From an uncultured Pseudoteredinibacter sp. (lineage in GTDB: Bacteria > Pseudomonadota > Gammaproteobacteria > Pseudomonadales > Cellvibrionaceae): a DNA stretch of 64,000 nucleotides. Location of the stretch: the NCBI RefSeq assembly GCF_947502065.1, contig NZ_CANMYE010000012.1:22909-86908 (forward strand), in the 5' to 3' direction. Positions 9,295-17,397 of this stretch are shown here, piece by piece. Position numbers and translations under genes: made by a program. The notes beneath the pieces are model-generated. The model did not search any database, was not told where the DNA came from, and was given only the letters and a program-made list of their open reading frames with translations. The stretch's first letter is position 1. Each line of letters starts with the position of its first letter.

Positions 9295-9834
9295 TTACCT
9301 TAACTTTCGCATTCTATCTGATTCATAAAACGCATCTCTACGATCATCATAGCTCCCCGTTAACTGGCCTTGCGCGTCGCAAAACTGGTCTGCCTGAAAA
9401 TCTAAAAATTCCATGTACTCTCGATAGGAACCAAAGGGCACAGGGGAGAATGTTTCAGCGTAGCGCTTTTTATCCCACTGCACCTGCATATATTCCAATT
9501 GACGAAATTGAATTGCCATACAGCTTAGAGCACAAACAATAATTGCGCTATTTACAAACACTGAAAAATACTTGTCAGAGACGAGATTATAGATAGCCCG
9601 CATTAGCTCTATAGCTGACAAACCGGCTATTAAAAAGAAAGATAAGAAGGTAAGTCCCAAAGGGGAATAAACACCATGACCATAGTTTAACCAATAGCTA
9701 TTAAACAACTTACAGCTGTCGGTAACAATCATATAGATCAATTGCCACTGATAGATAAAGAAAACTATCACAAGGACTGACACTATGAGCCATGTATGAC
9801 TTTCGTCTTTGCGAATGTGGGGCTTTCTCTTCAT
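9295..9834 (-). CDS. Hypothetical small membrane protein
   Basis: No family recognised. From the ATG at 9834 the product is 179 aa; the frame extends to 9939, but AAGGA lies at good spacing before the ATG at 9834 and the extension crosses repeat-like DNA, so I use 9834. Three hydrophobic segments are visible: LIVSVLVIVFFIYQWQLIYM, GLTFLSFFLIAGLSAIELM, and FVNSAIIVCALSCMAIQF. A charged cytosolic or periplasmic tail follows (RQLEYMQVQWDKKRYAETFSPVPFGSYREYM and on), ending in YDDRRDAFYESDRMRKLR. The gene stands alone between repeat elements. Confidence 0.55.
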   Translation of the reverse strand: MKRKPHIRKDESHTWLIVSVLVIVFFIYQWQLIYMIVTDSCKLFNSYWLNYGHGVYSPLGLTFLSFFLIAGLSAIELMRAIYNLVSDKYFSVFVNSAIIVCALSCMAIQFRQLEYMQVQWDKKRYAETFSPVPFGSYREYMEFLDFQADQFCDAQGQLTGSYDDRRDAFYESDRMRKLR

Positions 9835-9904
9835 CACAGTTCCTTGTGGGAAGTACAGGCTGACAGTTATATCACAGTGTTTAGTGTTGTTTAAGGTTCG
9901 AGGA

Positions 9905-10019
9905 CTGTGGCGGGATTGGATTCGCGCTCCTGCGCTCACCCCTGCGGGGTTGCGGCTGGGCGCCGCAATCCAAAATCGCTCCGGGCGATTTTGTGAACCC
10001 GGGCGTGGTCATTCACCCA
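9905..10019. repeat. GC-rich multi-hairpin module beside ssrA
   Basis: A GC-rich block unlike its surroundings, made of consecutive short hairpins: GCGC-TCCT-GCGC, CCCC-TGC-GGGG, TTGCGGC-TGGGC-GCCGCAA and AATCGC-TCCGG-GCGATT. It abuts the 33-bp inverted repeat at the ssrA 3' end. No coding signal supports the frames through it. Architecture fits a REP/BIME- or MITE-like element; origin unknown. Confidence 0.5.
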
Positions 10020-10089
10020 CCGGCTCCACCAATACCAAAAAGGCCCATCCCCTTGCGGGGATGGGCCTTTTTGGTATTGGTGGAGCCGG
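10020..10089 (-). terminator. ssrA terminator: 33-bp perfect inverted repeat including the tmRNA 3' end
   Basis: Arms 10020-10052 and 10057-10089 are exact reverse complements around a TTGC loop. The inner part (GGCCCATCCCC / GGGGATGGGCC with flanking A/T runs) acts as an ordinary intrinsic terminator for ssrA. The outer arm extends over the last 12 nt of tmRNA (10078-10089), so a copy of the tmRNA 3' end lies inverted just downstream of the gene. Confidence 0.85.
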
Positions 10090-10468
10090 CGGGATTTGAA
10101 CCCGCGTCCGTCAGCACTCCGCCTTAGGGTCTACATGTTTAGTTCCGCCTGTTAATTTAGCGCCTTACAGCCCGGCGGGCGTGACGTAATTTGCGATCTC
10201 AGTTAAGTGTTTAGCAGCGCCACCCTGAGCAAATATTGCTGCGATCCTATTCTGAATGACAGTCAATAACGCGGTATAGGCACCTTGTTAAGGACCGCTA
10301 GGGGCGTACCCCTAGGTGGTACAGCAAAAAGCTACTTACGCAGCTAGTTGAGCACCGTAGTTGTCATCATTGGCAACTAATAATGTGCAGCTTTGGATTA
10401 ACGTGATTGGCTACCATCACGACATGCACCTAAGGTTTTGTCACCGGCGTCGAATCCTAATCGGCCCC
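10078..10468 (-). ncRNA. ssrA: Transfer-messenger RNA (tmRNA)
   Basis: One-piece tmRNA of 391 nt. The 5' end GGGGCCGATTAGGATTCGAC and the 3' end CGGCTCCACCA pair as an alanine-type acceptor stem (one G-U pair), and the T-arm GGTTCAAATCCC is intact. The tag reading frame starts with the resume codon GCC at 10374-10372 and reads ANDDNYGAQLAA, then TAA at 10338-10336. tmRNA with SmpB rescues stalled ribosomes and tags the nascent chain for proteolysis. The smpB gene is not in the window. Confidence 0.97.
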
Positions 10469-10523
10469 GGAGTTTCAAGCTTTGGCAGCTGCCAGACCTG
10501 AAACCCTCGCAATGCGAACCGCG

Positions 10524-10553
10524 ATTATAGCCTAAAACACGGAACTATTTCAC
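10524..10553 (-). promoter_or_regulatory. Probable sigma-70 promoter of ssrA
   Basis: Consensus -10 TATAAT at 10529-10524 with a 4/6 -35 GTGAAA at 10553-10548, spacer 18 bp. Transcription from here would give a precursor with about 50 nt before the mature tmRNA 5' end, consistent with RNase P processing. Confidence 0.6.
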
Positions 10554-10669
10554 CTAAGATCTTCTAAGTTCTCATTAAAGAAAGTCTAAGCTTGCGCCTG
10601 CTTTCAGGCTTTGGCTAAACGGTATACACTTTGGCCTTTTATTGAGACCTATAGATCTTGGAGATAAGT

Positions 10670-11281
10670 ATGAAGCGTTTTACCGCTCTTTTAGCCGGCC
10701 TGACACTGGCGCTGTTTAGCTTGCTGGCAAGCGCCCAGACTAAGTTTCAGGAGCATAAACACTATGAGGACGTCGCTCCACAGATTTCAGCTAAAGGCCT
10801 TCCTAAATCTGTAGCGGGCTTCTTCTGGTATGGCTGCGGCCACTGTTATGCCTTTGAGCCCACCTTAGAAAGCTGGCTAGAGCACAAGCCTGCCGATATC
10901 GCCTTTACCCGCATACCGGCCGTTTTAGGTCGCAATTGGATCCCCCATGCTCAAGCTTTCTATGCCACTGAGCAATTGGGCATTAGCGATAAGACTCACC
11001 AAGCACTATTTGATGCTATTCATAAAGATCGCAAGAAGCTGTTTGCGCCAACAGATATTGCCGAGTTTTTAGCAGAGGTTAGCGGTGAAGATGCCGCCAA
11101 GATTTTGGTGCATATGAATGCCCAAGATACCCATAAGTCCATTGCTGACTCGATCGATACAGCGCAGAAATATCGCCTACGTGGCGTGCCATCTATTCTG
11201 GTTGGCGGCAAATACTTGGTTGACCCAGGCGCGGTTGGCCAAGACTTAGGGGCGGTTATTGACTTCCTATTAAGTCAATAG
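10670..11281 (+). CDS. dsbA: Periplasmic thiol:disulfide oxidoreductase DsbA
   Basis: A 203-aa precursor with a signal peptide (MKRFTALLAGLTLALFSLLASA, cleavage after about residue 22). The active site is C56-G-H-C59 and the cis-proline loop is RGVPS with P174. DsbA introduces disulfides into exported proteins and is reoxidised by DsbB. An in-frame TTG at 10658 exists, but the ATG at 10670 has GGAG at 6-nt spacing and starts directly with the signal peptide. It is monocistronic, followed by a strong bidirectional terminator. Confidence 0.95.
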   Translation: MKRFTALLAGLTLALFSLLASAQTKFQEHKHYEDVAPQISAKGLPKSVAGFFWYGCGHCYAFEPTLESWLEHKPADIAFTRIPAVLGRNWIPHAQAFYATEQLGISDKTHQALFDAIHKDRKKLFAPTDIAEFLAEVSGEDAAKILVHMNAQDTHKSIADSIDTAQKYRLRGVPSILVGGKYLVDPGAVGQDLGAVIDFLLSQ

Positions 11282-11294
11282 GCAACAGCTTGAA

Positions 11295-11334
11295 GCCATA
11301 AAAAAACCGGAGCATGCTCCGGTTTTTTTATGGC
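11295..11334. terminator. Bidirectional terminator between dsbA and PilZ gene
   Basis: A 40-bp perfect palindrome with core CCGGAGCATGCTCCGG, flanked by seven A on one side and seven T on the other. It can terminate dsbA (plus) and the pomAB-PilZ transcript (minus). Confidence 0.93.
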
Positions 11335-11382
11335 TAGTGTTTATAGCGTTTCACTGTACTGCGCGGTTATTATTGGTGCATA

Positions 11383-11982
11383 TTAATCTTCCTGCACATC
11401 ACCCGCTACTTCAATACGGGTATCTTGCCTAGCCTCTCTCAACTGATCACCTTGGCGGCGCACAATATGTTGAATCAAGATTTCTTGGTCATGCTCACTC
11501 ATATTGGCAAAATCCATACGAATGTAGAATTTTTGTTTTTCTTCATCCATTCCACATGATACGACGCTGGCATAGCACTGCACCAAATGATTGCCGGGTT
11601 TTAATGACATTTCTAAACTAATCGTCGCACCTTCTGGTATCGACTCATCGGTGAATAGAGCCATACCACAAGCACTGATATTAACTTCATGAACTTTATA
11701 AGCAACGCGGCGAACCAAGCGGCTATCCAGTTCAAGCTGATTGATTACCGCGCTTAATTTGGCGTTTAAGGTTTCCATCAGCTCTGCAACCAAGGGGTCG
11801 CGAGTCTGCAATTGGCCACATAGATTAGCTATTTTATTATCGTATGAAGCGATCAAATTCATCGAGTCGACAGGCTTAATCTCTCCATCTAACTGATCAG
11901 CCAGCTCTTCATCGCTCAGTAGGCGATAGGCAACACCTATGCTGTCGTCAATACGAAAAAAACGGCGGCGTTCATGGCTCAT
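11383..11982 (-). CDS. PilZ domain protein downstream of the flagellar stator genes
   Basis: A 199-aa soluble protein. Both c-di-GMP-binding motifs can be read: RxxxR at R6-R10 (RRFFR) and NxSxxG at N101-G106 (NISACG). They are about 90 residues apart, much further than in a canonical PilZ domain, because a mostly helical stretch (about 40-95) lies between them. It follows pomB by 40 bp on the same strand, so co-transcription is likely. Inference: a c-di-GMP-dependent modulator of the motor, similar in logic to YcgR. A different PilZ function remains possible. Confidence 0.78.
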   Translation of the reverse strand: MSHERRRFFRIDDSIGVAYRLLSDEELADQLDGEIKPVDSMNLIASYDNKIANLCGQLQTRDPLVAELMETLNAKLSAVINQLELDSRLVRRVAYKVHEVNISACGMALFTDESIPEGATISLEMSLKPGNHLVQCYASVVSCGMDEEKQKFYIRMDFANMSEHDQEILIQHIVRRQGDQLREARQDTRIEVAGDVQED

Positions 11983-12022
11983 AGTGTCTTCCAGTCATTG
12001 CAGTGGCAATGCCACGGCTGAT

Positions 12023-13036
12023 TTAAAATATTTCGTTTGGTTTTAACTCAAACTGATAATTTGGTGGCTCTAAATCTAGGTTGCGTAACAAGTCCTGCCC
12101 TTCCTGATTTTGCAGAAGCTTCTTATCTTCTTCGTTCAGCTCATCATCTAAGCCTTGGCTGATCATGATCTCTACCCGTCGATTTTTGGCTCGGTTTTTA
12201 CGATTGGTATTTTCTACCAAGGGCTTCGTTGCCGCATAACCTGCCACTTCGAAACGATTTTCTGCCACCCGCTTGCCCACCATTAATGCATGAGCAACCG
12301 ACACTGCCCGCGCCGTGGACAGCTCCCAATTCGATCTAAATCGTTTAGTACGAATTGGTAAATCATCAGTATGGCCTTGCACCTGTACTTTACCCGCTTG
12401 CTTTGCCAGCACCGCCGAGACCTCTTCTAACACCTGGAAATATTTCTCGGTTAAGGTAGCCGAGCCAGATTTAAAAGAGCCTTTTTCACGAATTCGTATA
12501 ATAATTTTTCGCCCAATAGTCTCAATTTCAATTTCACCAGTGACAATTTGTGCCTGCAAAGCCTGCGCTAAGACAGCCGCATCACGCTCGGTTTCTTTCA
12601 CCAGCTCTTCGAGCTTTTCCTCAAGCCTTTCTTGCAGCTCTTTGTCGCTGGCCTTCTCGACACCAGCTTCTAAATTCTCTTCACCTTTTTCGATGTCGAA
12701 CTCATTAGCCTGATCGAACTCCAAACTGGATTGGGTAATATCTTCCGTCTTTTGCCAGATCTCATTGATCGGTGTTGGCTCTGGAATAGCTGGGCTAAAT
12801 TCACGTGCAATAATACTGGTACCCTTTGGCGGATCTGTCACAGCCAATTTGGTTTGCACGCCAAAAGCCTGCGAGAGAGAACCCGCTAAACGCTTAAATT
12901 TTTGTGCGTCCATCTCCGAGAATGACAATAGCAATACGAAGAAACACATCAATAGAGACATCAAGTCCGCGAAGGTCCCCATCCACGGGGGGAGGCCTTC
13001 GACGCAATCACAACTTTGCTCTTCTTCATCACTCAT
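12023..13036 (-). CDS. pomB: Sodium-type flagellar stator protein PomB (MotB family)
   Basis: A 337-aa protein. The N-terminus SCDCVEGLPPWMGTFADLMSLLMCFFVLLLSFSEMD is nearly that of Vibrio PomB, and the ion-binding aspartate is D24. A single TM helix (about 22-42) is followed by an acidic linker and a C-terminal OmpA/MotB peptidoglycan-binding domain (VQGHTDDLPIRT, SNWELSTARAVSVAHAL, NRRVEI). With PomA it forms the stator channel. It starts 11 bp after pomA. Confidence 0.94.
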   Translation of the reverse strand: MSDEEEQSCDCVEGLPPWMGTFADLMSLLMCFFVLLLSFSEMDAQKFKRLAGSLSQAFGVQTKLAVTDPPKGTSIIAREFSPAIPEPTPINEIWQKTEDITQSSLEFDQANEFDIEKGEENLEAGVEKASDKELQERLEEKLEELVKETERDAAVLAQALQAQIVTGEIEIETIGRKIIIRIREKGSFKSGSATLTEKYFQVLEEVSAVLAKQAGKVQVQGHTDDLPIRTKRFRSNWELSTARAVSVAHALMVGKRVAENRFEVAGYAATKPLVENTNRKNRAKNRRVEIMISQGLDDELNEEDKKLLQNQEGQDLLRNLDLEPPNYQFELKPNEIF

Positions 13037-13047
13037 CTGTCAGCCCT

Positions 13048-13803
13048 CTACTCAGATGCTTCGCGCTGGCCTTCCGGCAAATAGGTGCGCAGCATTGATT
13101 CAATAACACGAGGGTTTTGCCCACCTTGAATGGCCAGCAAAGCATCGATCACTAAACTTTTGATCATCGCTTCTTCGGCGGCGCGCAATTTGAGTTTGTC
13201 AGCCATTGGCTCACAGAAGGCGTTCGCCATAACCGCACCGTAAAGTGTGGTCAAAAGTGCTACCGCCATTGCCGGACCAATCGATTTGGGATCATCCATA
13301 TTTGCCAACATCGCCACCAGACCAATCAGGGTTCCGATCATCCCCATCGCAGGAGCCATACTGGACATAGACATCATGATGTTAGAGCCGATCTTATGGC
13401 GCTCTTCAGCAAGCTTTTTATCATTGCTCAGCAGCTGCTTCACCACATCGGCATCATGACCATCCACCAAGAGCTGAATGCCCTTTTGCAAAAAGTCACT
13501 GCTCACTTCTTTGCCTTCAAGTGACAGCAAGCCGCCTTTGCGCGCTGCATCTGCCAGCTCAACAATTTCATCAATTAAAGGGCCAGGCTGCTCGAGTTTA
13601 TTGGTCATACCTTTACCAATAATCTTGCCCACTCCCAAAAACTGGCCGAGGCCAAATTTGGCCATCACCGCAAAAATACTACCGCCGACTACGATTACCA
13701 GCGATGGTATGTTCACAAACATACCTAAGTCGCCACTCATTAGCATGGTGACGATGATAAGACCAAAGGCGCCGATAATACCGACTATGGTTGCTAAATC
13801 CAC
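13048..13803 (-). CDS. pomA: Sodium-type flagellar stator protein PomA (MotA family)
   Basis: A 251-aa protein with four TM helices and high similarity to Vibrio PomA (DLATIVGIIGAFG, NIPSLVIVVGGSIFAVM, ADAARKGGLLSLE, APAMGMIGTLIGLVAML, GPAMAVALLTTLYGA). The frame opens at GTG 13824, but AAGGAG lies inside that extension, 6 nt before GTG at 13803. From 13803 the protein begins like Vibrio PomA (M-DLAT), so that start is chosen. First gene of pomA-pomB-PilZ. Confidence 0.94.
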   Translation of the reverse strand: MDLATIVGIIGAFGLIIVTMLMSGDLGMFVNIPSLVIVVGGSIFAVMAKFGLGQFLGVGKIIGKGMTNKLEQPGPLIDEIVELADAARKGGLLSLEGKEVSSDFLQKGIQLLVDGHDADVVKQLLSNDKKLAEERHKIGSNIMMSMSSMAPAMGMIGTLIGLVAMLANMDDPKSIGPAMAVALLTTLYGAVMANAFCEPMADKLKLRAAEEAMIKSLVIDALLAIQGGQNPRVIESMLRTYLPEGQREASE

Positions 13804-13866
13804 AGATTGCTCCTTAGCGTGCACTCATCATGAGGAATGAGTGGTTTATAGGTTTCGCTATGGCTT

Positions 13867-13893
13867 ATATCGGCCATTCCCAAGACAAGTTAA
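13867..13893 (-). promoter_or_regulatory. Candidate sigma-28 (FliA) promoter for pomAB
   Basis: On the minus strand TTAA (13893-13890) is followed after exactly 15 bp by GCCGATAT (13874-13867). The flagellar sigma-28 consensus is TAAA-N15-GCCGATAA. The element lies 64 bp upstream of the chosen pomA start. It fits flagellar-class regulation but is not proven. Confidence 0.5.
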
Positions 13894-14064
13894 CCCCTTA
13901 TCTTTAAAATGTAGTACAGCCAGCAACTTAAGCCCGTAATTTGGCACCTGCTTTCACATTGGCACGATATTAGGGCAGCCAACTTTTTGCGGCTAAAGGT
14001 GCATTGACCAAGCTCCTAGCCTCAGGTAGGGTGGCGCCATTCTTTTCTTAGCCTTGAGTGCACT

Positions 14065-14310
14065 ATGACAAAAGAGAAAAAACCGAGTTTTGAGACCTCT
14101 CTAGCCGAGCTAGAATCTCTGGTAGAGGCCATGGAAGCTGGTGATATGAGCCTAGAGGACTCTCTTGCTGCCTTTGAAAACGGCGTGAAACTAACCCGTC
14201 AATGTCAGCAAGAGCTCAGCGCTGCCGAACAAAAGGTTGAGCTATTAATGGAACAGCAAGGTCAGCTATTGAGCCAGCCCTTTGACACTCAGGATGCCGG
14301 CGAGAGCTGA
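14065..14310 (+). CDS. xseB: Exodeoxyribonuclease VII small subunit
   Basis: An 81-aa all-helical protein with the family pattern SFETSLAELESLVEAMEAGDMSLEDSL and FENGVKLTRQCQQEL. With XseA it forms exonuclease VII, which degrades single-stranded DNA. It precedes ispA by 26 bp, the usual xseB-ispA-dxs order. Confidence 0.95.
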   Translation: MTKEKKPSFETSLAELESLVEAMEAGDMSLEDSLAAFENGVKLTRQCQQELSAAEQKVELLMEQQGQLLSQPFDTQDAGES

Positions 14311-14336
14311 TCCACCATTAAAAGGTAAGTACCTCT

Positions 14337-15230
14337 GTGAGTTTCGATTTTTCCGCCTATGTACAGCAGTGTCGAGAGCGCGCTGATTTAGCCATTAGCC
14401 AAGCGCTAAGCCGTGCAAATTGCCCGCAAGCTACACTGCTCGCAGCTATGCAATACAGTGCAACTAATGGTGGTAAAAGAGTGCGGCCTTTGTTGGTAAT
14501 GGCCGGCGCCGAGGCCTGCGGCAACAGCCAGAATCCTACTGTAGATAGCGCCGCAGCGGCCATCGAAATGATGCACGCCTACAGCTTGATTCATGACGAT
14601 CTACCAGCAATGGATGACGATAAGCTGCGACGCGGCTTGCCAACCTGTCACATCGCCTTCGATGAAGCCACCGCCATTTTGGCCGGTGATGCTCTGCAAA
14701 CCCAAGCTTTTAGCGAGCTAAGCAACACCCCCAACTGCCCTGATAGAATCAAACTAAGATTAGTTCAGGAATTGGCTTATGCCTCTGGTGCTGCAGGCAT
14801 GGTAGCAGGCCAAGCCATTGATTTGGCATCGGTTAATCAACGCATTAGCCTTGCGCAGCTGGAGCAGATGCACCAACTAAAAACTGGACGCATTATTAGA
14901 GCTGCCATCCGCATGGGAGCTATCGCCTCTGGCAATAGCAACGTAGCCCAGCTGCAAGCTCTGGATGACTATTCAGACGCCATCGGCCTAGCTTTTCAGG
15001 TACAGGATGACATTTTAGACGTCACCGCTGATACCGACACCCTTGGCAAGCAACAAGGCGCAGACGAACAGCTCAACAAACCCACCTATGTATCGCTGCT
15101 AGGACTGGCAGCAGCCCAAGCCAAGGCCGAGCAGCTACGCCAAGACGCCCAGCAGGCCTTAGCGGGTTTTGGCCCCGAAGCTCAGGCCTTGCGCGCTTTG
15201 GCCGACTATATCGTCGAAAGATCACATTAA
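14337..15230 (+). CDS. ispA: Farnesyl (geranyl) diphosphate synthase
   Basis: A 297-aa E-type prenyl diphosphate synthase. First aspartate-rich motif DDLPAMDD at 87-94; second DDILD at 224-228. It condenses isopentenyl diphosphate with DMAPP/GPP to give farnesyl diphosphate. The start codon is GTG. A 160-bp gap with a hairpin (CCGCCA / TGGCGG at about 15255-15277) separates it from dxs. Confidence 0.95.
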   Translation: MSFDFSAYVQQCRERADLAISQALSRANCPQATLLAAMQYSATNGGKRVRPLLVMAGAEACGNSQNPTVDSAAAAIEMMHAYSLIHDDLPAMDDDKLRRGLPTCHIAFDEATAILAGDALQTQAFSELSNTPNCPDRIKLRLVQELAYASGAAGMVAGQAIDLASVNQRISLAQLEQMHQLKTGRIIRAAIRMGAIASGNSNVAQLQALDDYSDAIGLAFQVQDDILDVTADTDTLGKQQGADEQLNKPTYVSLLGLAAAQAKAEQLRQDAQQALAGFGPEAQALRALADYIVERSH

Positions 15231-15390
15231 TCGTCTAATAATAGGTCTGCTTATCCGCCAGTTCTTTGCGTTGGCGGGCCGGGCCGAATACAATGGGCGA
15301 TCCTCCGCGCCAGCTCAAATACAGCATGGCCGTGACAACCCTGATAGCTTGATGATGTGGTTGCCTTGCAACCTAGAGACCTTGTACTGA

Positions 15391-17340
15391 ATGTTTAAAG
15401 AAATCCCCCTAGAGCGGCCATCGACGCCCCTATTGGATAGCATCGATTCACCAGCACAATTACGTGAACTGGAAGAAGAACAGCTGCCAGAATTAGCGCG
15501 CCAATTGCGTGAATTTCTGCTGTTCAGCGTGGGGAAAACCGGCGGGCACTTTGGCGCTGGCCTAGGTGTGGTAGAGCTTACTATTGCGCTGCACTACATT
15601 TATCAAACCCCGGATGACCGTCTAGTTTGGGATGTAGGGCATCAAACCTACCCCCATAAGATTCTTACTGGACGACGCGAAGAAATGCAAAGCATTCGTC
15701 AGCTCGACGGCTTAGCAGGCTTTCCAAAGCGCGAAGAAAGTGAATTCGACACCTTTGGCGTGGGCCATTCAAGCACCTCCATTAGTGCCGCCTTAGGCAT
15801 GGCGTTGGGTGCCGAGCAAGAAGCTATTCAGCAAGAGCAAGCCCCCGAGCAACGCCGCAAAGCTGTGGCAATTATCGGCGATGGCGCAATGACGGCAGGC
15901 ATGGCTTTTGAAGCCTTAAACCACGCCGCCCACACTGAAACTGATATGTTGGTCGTTCTGAACGATAACAATATGTCGATCAGCAAAAATGTCGGCGGCT
16001 TAGCCACTTACTTCTCAAGAATTTGGGCCAGCAAAACCTATAACCAAATGCGCGAAGGTAGCAAAAAAGTGCTGAGCGCTATCCCGCAAGCCTGGGAATT
16101 TGCTCGCCGTACCGAAGAACATATGAAGGGCATGGTTTCGCCAGGCACTTTATTTGAAGAACTAGGCTTTAACTATATCGGCCCAATTGATGGCCACGAC
16201 CTGCCTCGCCTTGTCCACGATTTAAGAAATTTGCGGGATATCAAAGGCCCTAAGCTGCTTCATATCGTAACCCAAAAAGGTAAAGGTTTTAGCCCTGCCG
16301 AAGAAGATCCAGTTGGCTATCACGCGCTCAATAAAATTGAAGCGCCCAATAGCGCACCGGTAACAGCTGTGCCAAAACCACCCAAATACCAGGATGTGTT
16401 TGGTGCTTGGTTATGCGACCAAGCTGCCGCGGATAAACGATTAATCGGCATTACCCCAGCAATGTGTGAAGGCTCTGGCATGGTGAAATTTGCCGAGCAA
16501 TACAGTGAACGGTTTCACGATGTTGCTATTGCCGAGCAACACGCGGTCACACTAGCAGCCGGCATGGCCTGTGAAGGACAAAAACCGGTAGTCGCTATTT
16601 ATTCGACCTTTTTGCAACGCGCCTACGATCAATTAATTCACGACGTCGCTTTGCAAAACCTTGATGTTACCTTTGCCATTGACCGAGCCGGGCTAGTTGG
16701 TGAAGACGGCCCTACCCATGCAGGCAGTTTTGACCTTACCTTTATGCGCTGCATTCCCAATATGATTATCGCGGCACCTTCCGACGAGGATGAATGTCGC
16801 AAGTTGTTGAGCACCGCTTATCAATACAATGGCCCATCTGCTGTTCGATACCCTCGTGGCAACGGTGTTGGCGTCAGTATTGAAGAAAACCTTGATACGG
16901 TCATTATCGGTAAGGGCAAGCAGTTAAGCCAAAGCAAAAACAATCGCATTGCCATTTTAAACTTCGGTACACGCTTGCAAGCGGCGAAAGAAGCCACGGC
17001 CGCAGTTGATGCCAGCCTATGCGATATGCGCTGGGTAAAACCAATCGATGAAGAGCTAATTCTAAAAATTGCCAGCAGCCATCAGCTGCTCGTCACTATT
17101 GAAGAAAACGCTATCGCCGGTGGCGCTGGTAGTGCTGTCAGCGAATTTTTAAATAGCCAAGGTATTTGCTTGCCGATATTACAACTGGGGCTGGATGATC
17201 GCTATGTAGATCACGGTAAACCACAGCAATTGCTAGAAAAAGAACAACTAGACGCTAAAGGTATCCAGCAGGCCATTGAAAAACGCTGGTCAGAACTTAG
17301 CGCTGCGCAACAGGATAGCAAACCGCGCAATTTAGCCTAG
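15391..17340 (+). CDS. dxs: 1-deoxy-D-xylulose-5-phosphate synthase
   Basis: A 649-aa enzyme, close to the usual length for the family. Thiamine diphosphate motif GDGAMTAG from residue 163, NDNNMSISKNVG from 191, H53 in GKTGGHFGAGLG, and the pyrimidine-domain motif AIAEQHAVTLAAGMA. It condenses pyruvate and glyceraldehyde 3-phosphate, the first step of the MEP isoprenoid route, and so feeds IspA encoded just upstream. Confidence 0.97.
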   Translation: MFKEIPLERPSTPLLDSIDSPAQLRELEEEQLPELARQLREFLLFSVGKTGGHFGAGLGVVELTIALHYIYQTPDDRLVWDVGHQTYPHKILTGRREEMQSIRQLDGLAGFPKREESEFDTFGVGHSSTSISAALGMALGAEQEAIQQEQAPEQRRKAVAIIGDGAMTAGMAFEALNHAAHTETDMLVVLNDNNMSISKNVGGLATYFSRIWASKTYNQMREGSKKVLSAIPQAWEFARRTEEHMKGMVSPGTLFEELGFNYIGPIDGHDLPRLVHDLRNLRDIKGPKLLHIVTQKGKGFSPAEEDPVGYHALNKIEAPNSAPVTAVPKPPKYQDVFGAWLCDQAAADKRLIGITPAMCEGSGMVKFAEQYSERFHDVAIAEQHAVTLAAGMACEGQKPVVAIYSTFLQRAYDQLIHDVALQNLDVTFAIDRAGLVGEDGPTHAGSFDLTFMRCIPNMIIAAPSDEDECRKLLSTAYQYNGPSAVRYPRGNGVGVSIEENLDTVIIGKGKQLSQSKNNRIAILNFGTRLQAAKEATAAVDASLCDMRWVKPIDEELILKIASSHQLLVTIEENAIAGGAGSAVSEFLNSQGICLPILQLGLDDRYVDHGKPQQLLEKEQLDAKGIQQAIEKRWSELSAAQQDSKPRNLA

Positions 17341-17397
17341 CAAAATTCGTTGACTGCAGGCTTACGACACAATAAGAATCAAGAATAAGGATACACC

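Noticed and set aside
9183..9542. Plus-strand open frame over the palindrome and the small membrane protein gene
   Set aside because: No family resemblance, runs through the palindrome, and is antisense to a frame with a good ribosome site and membrane helices.
10020..10089. Prophage or island attachment site at ssrA
   Set aside because: No integrase gene or direct repeat; the copy of the tmRNA end is inverted.
9809..10099. Plus-strand open frame across the hairpin module and tmRNA end
   Set aside because: Composed of GC-rich repeat and terminator sequence; no protein-like features.
13804..13824. N-terminal extension of PomA from GTG 13824
   Set aside because: The AAGGAG ribosome site lies inside it, and PomA homologues start at the GTG at 13803.
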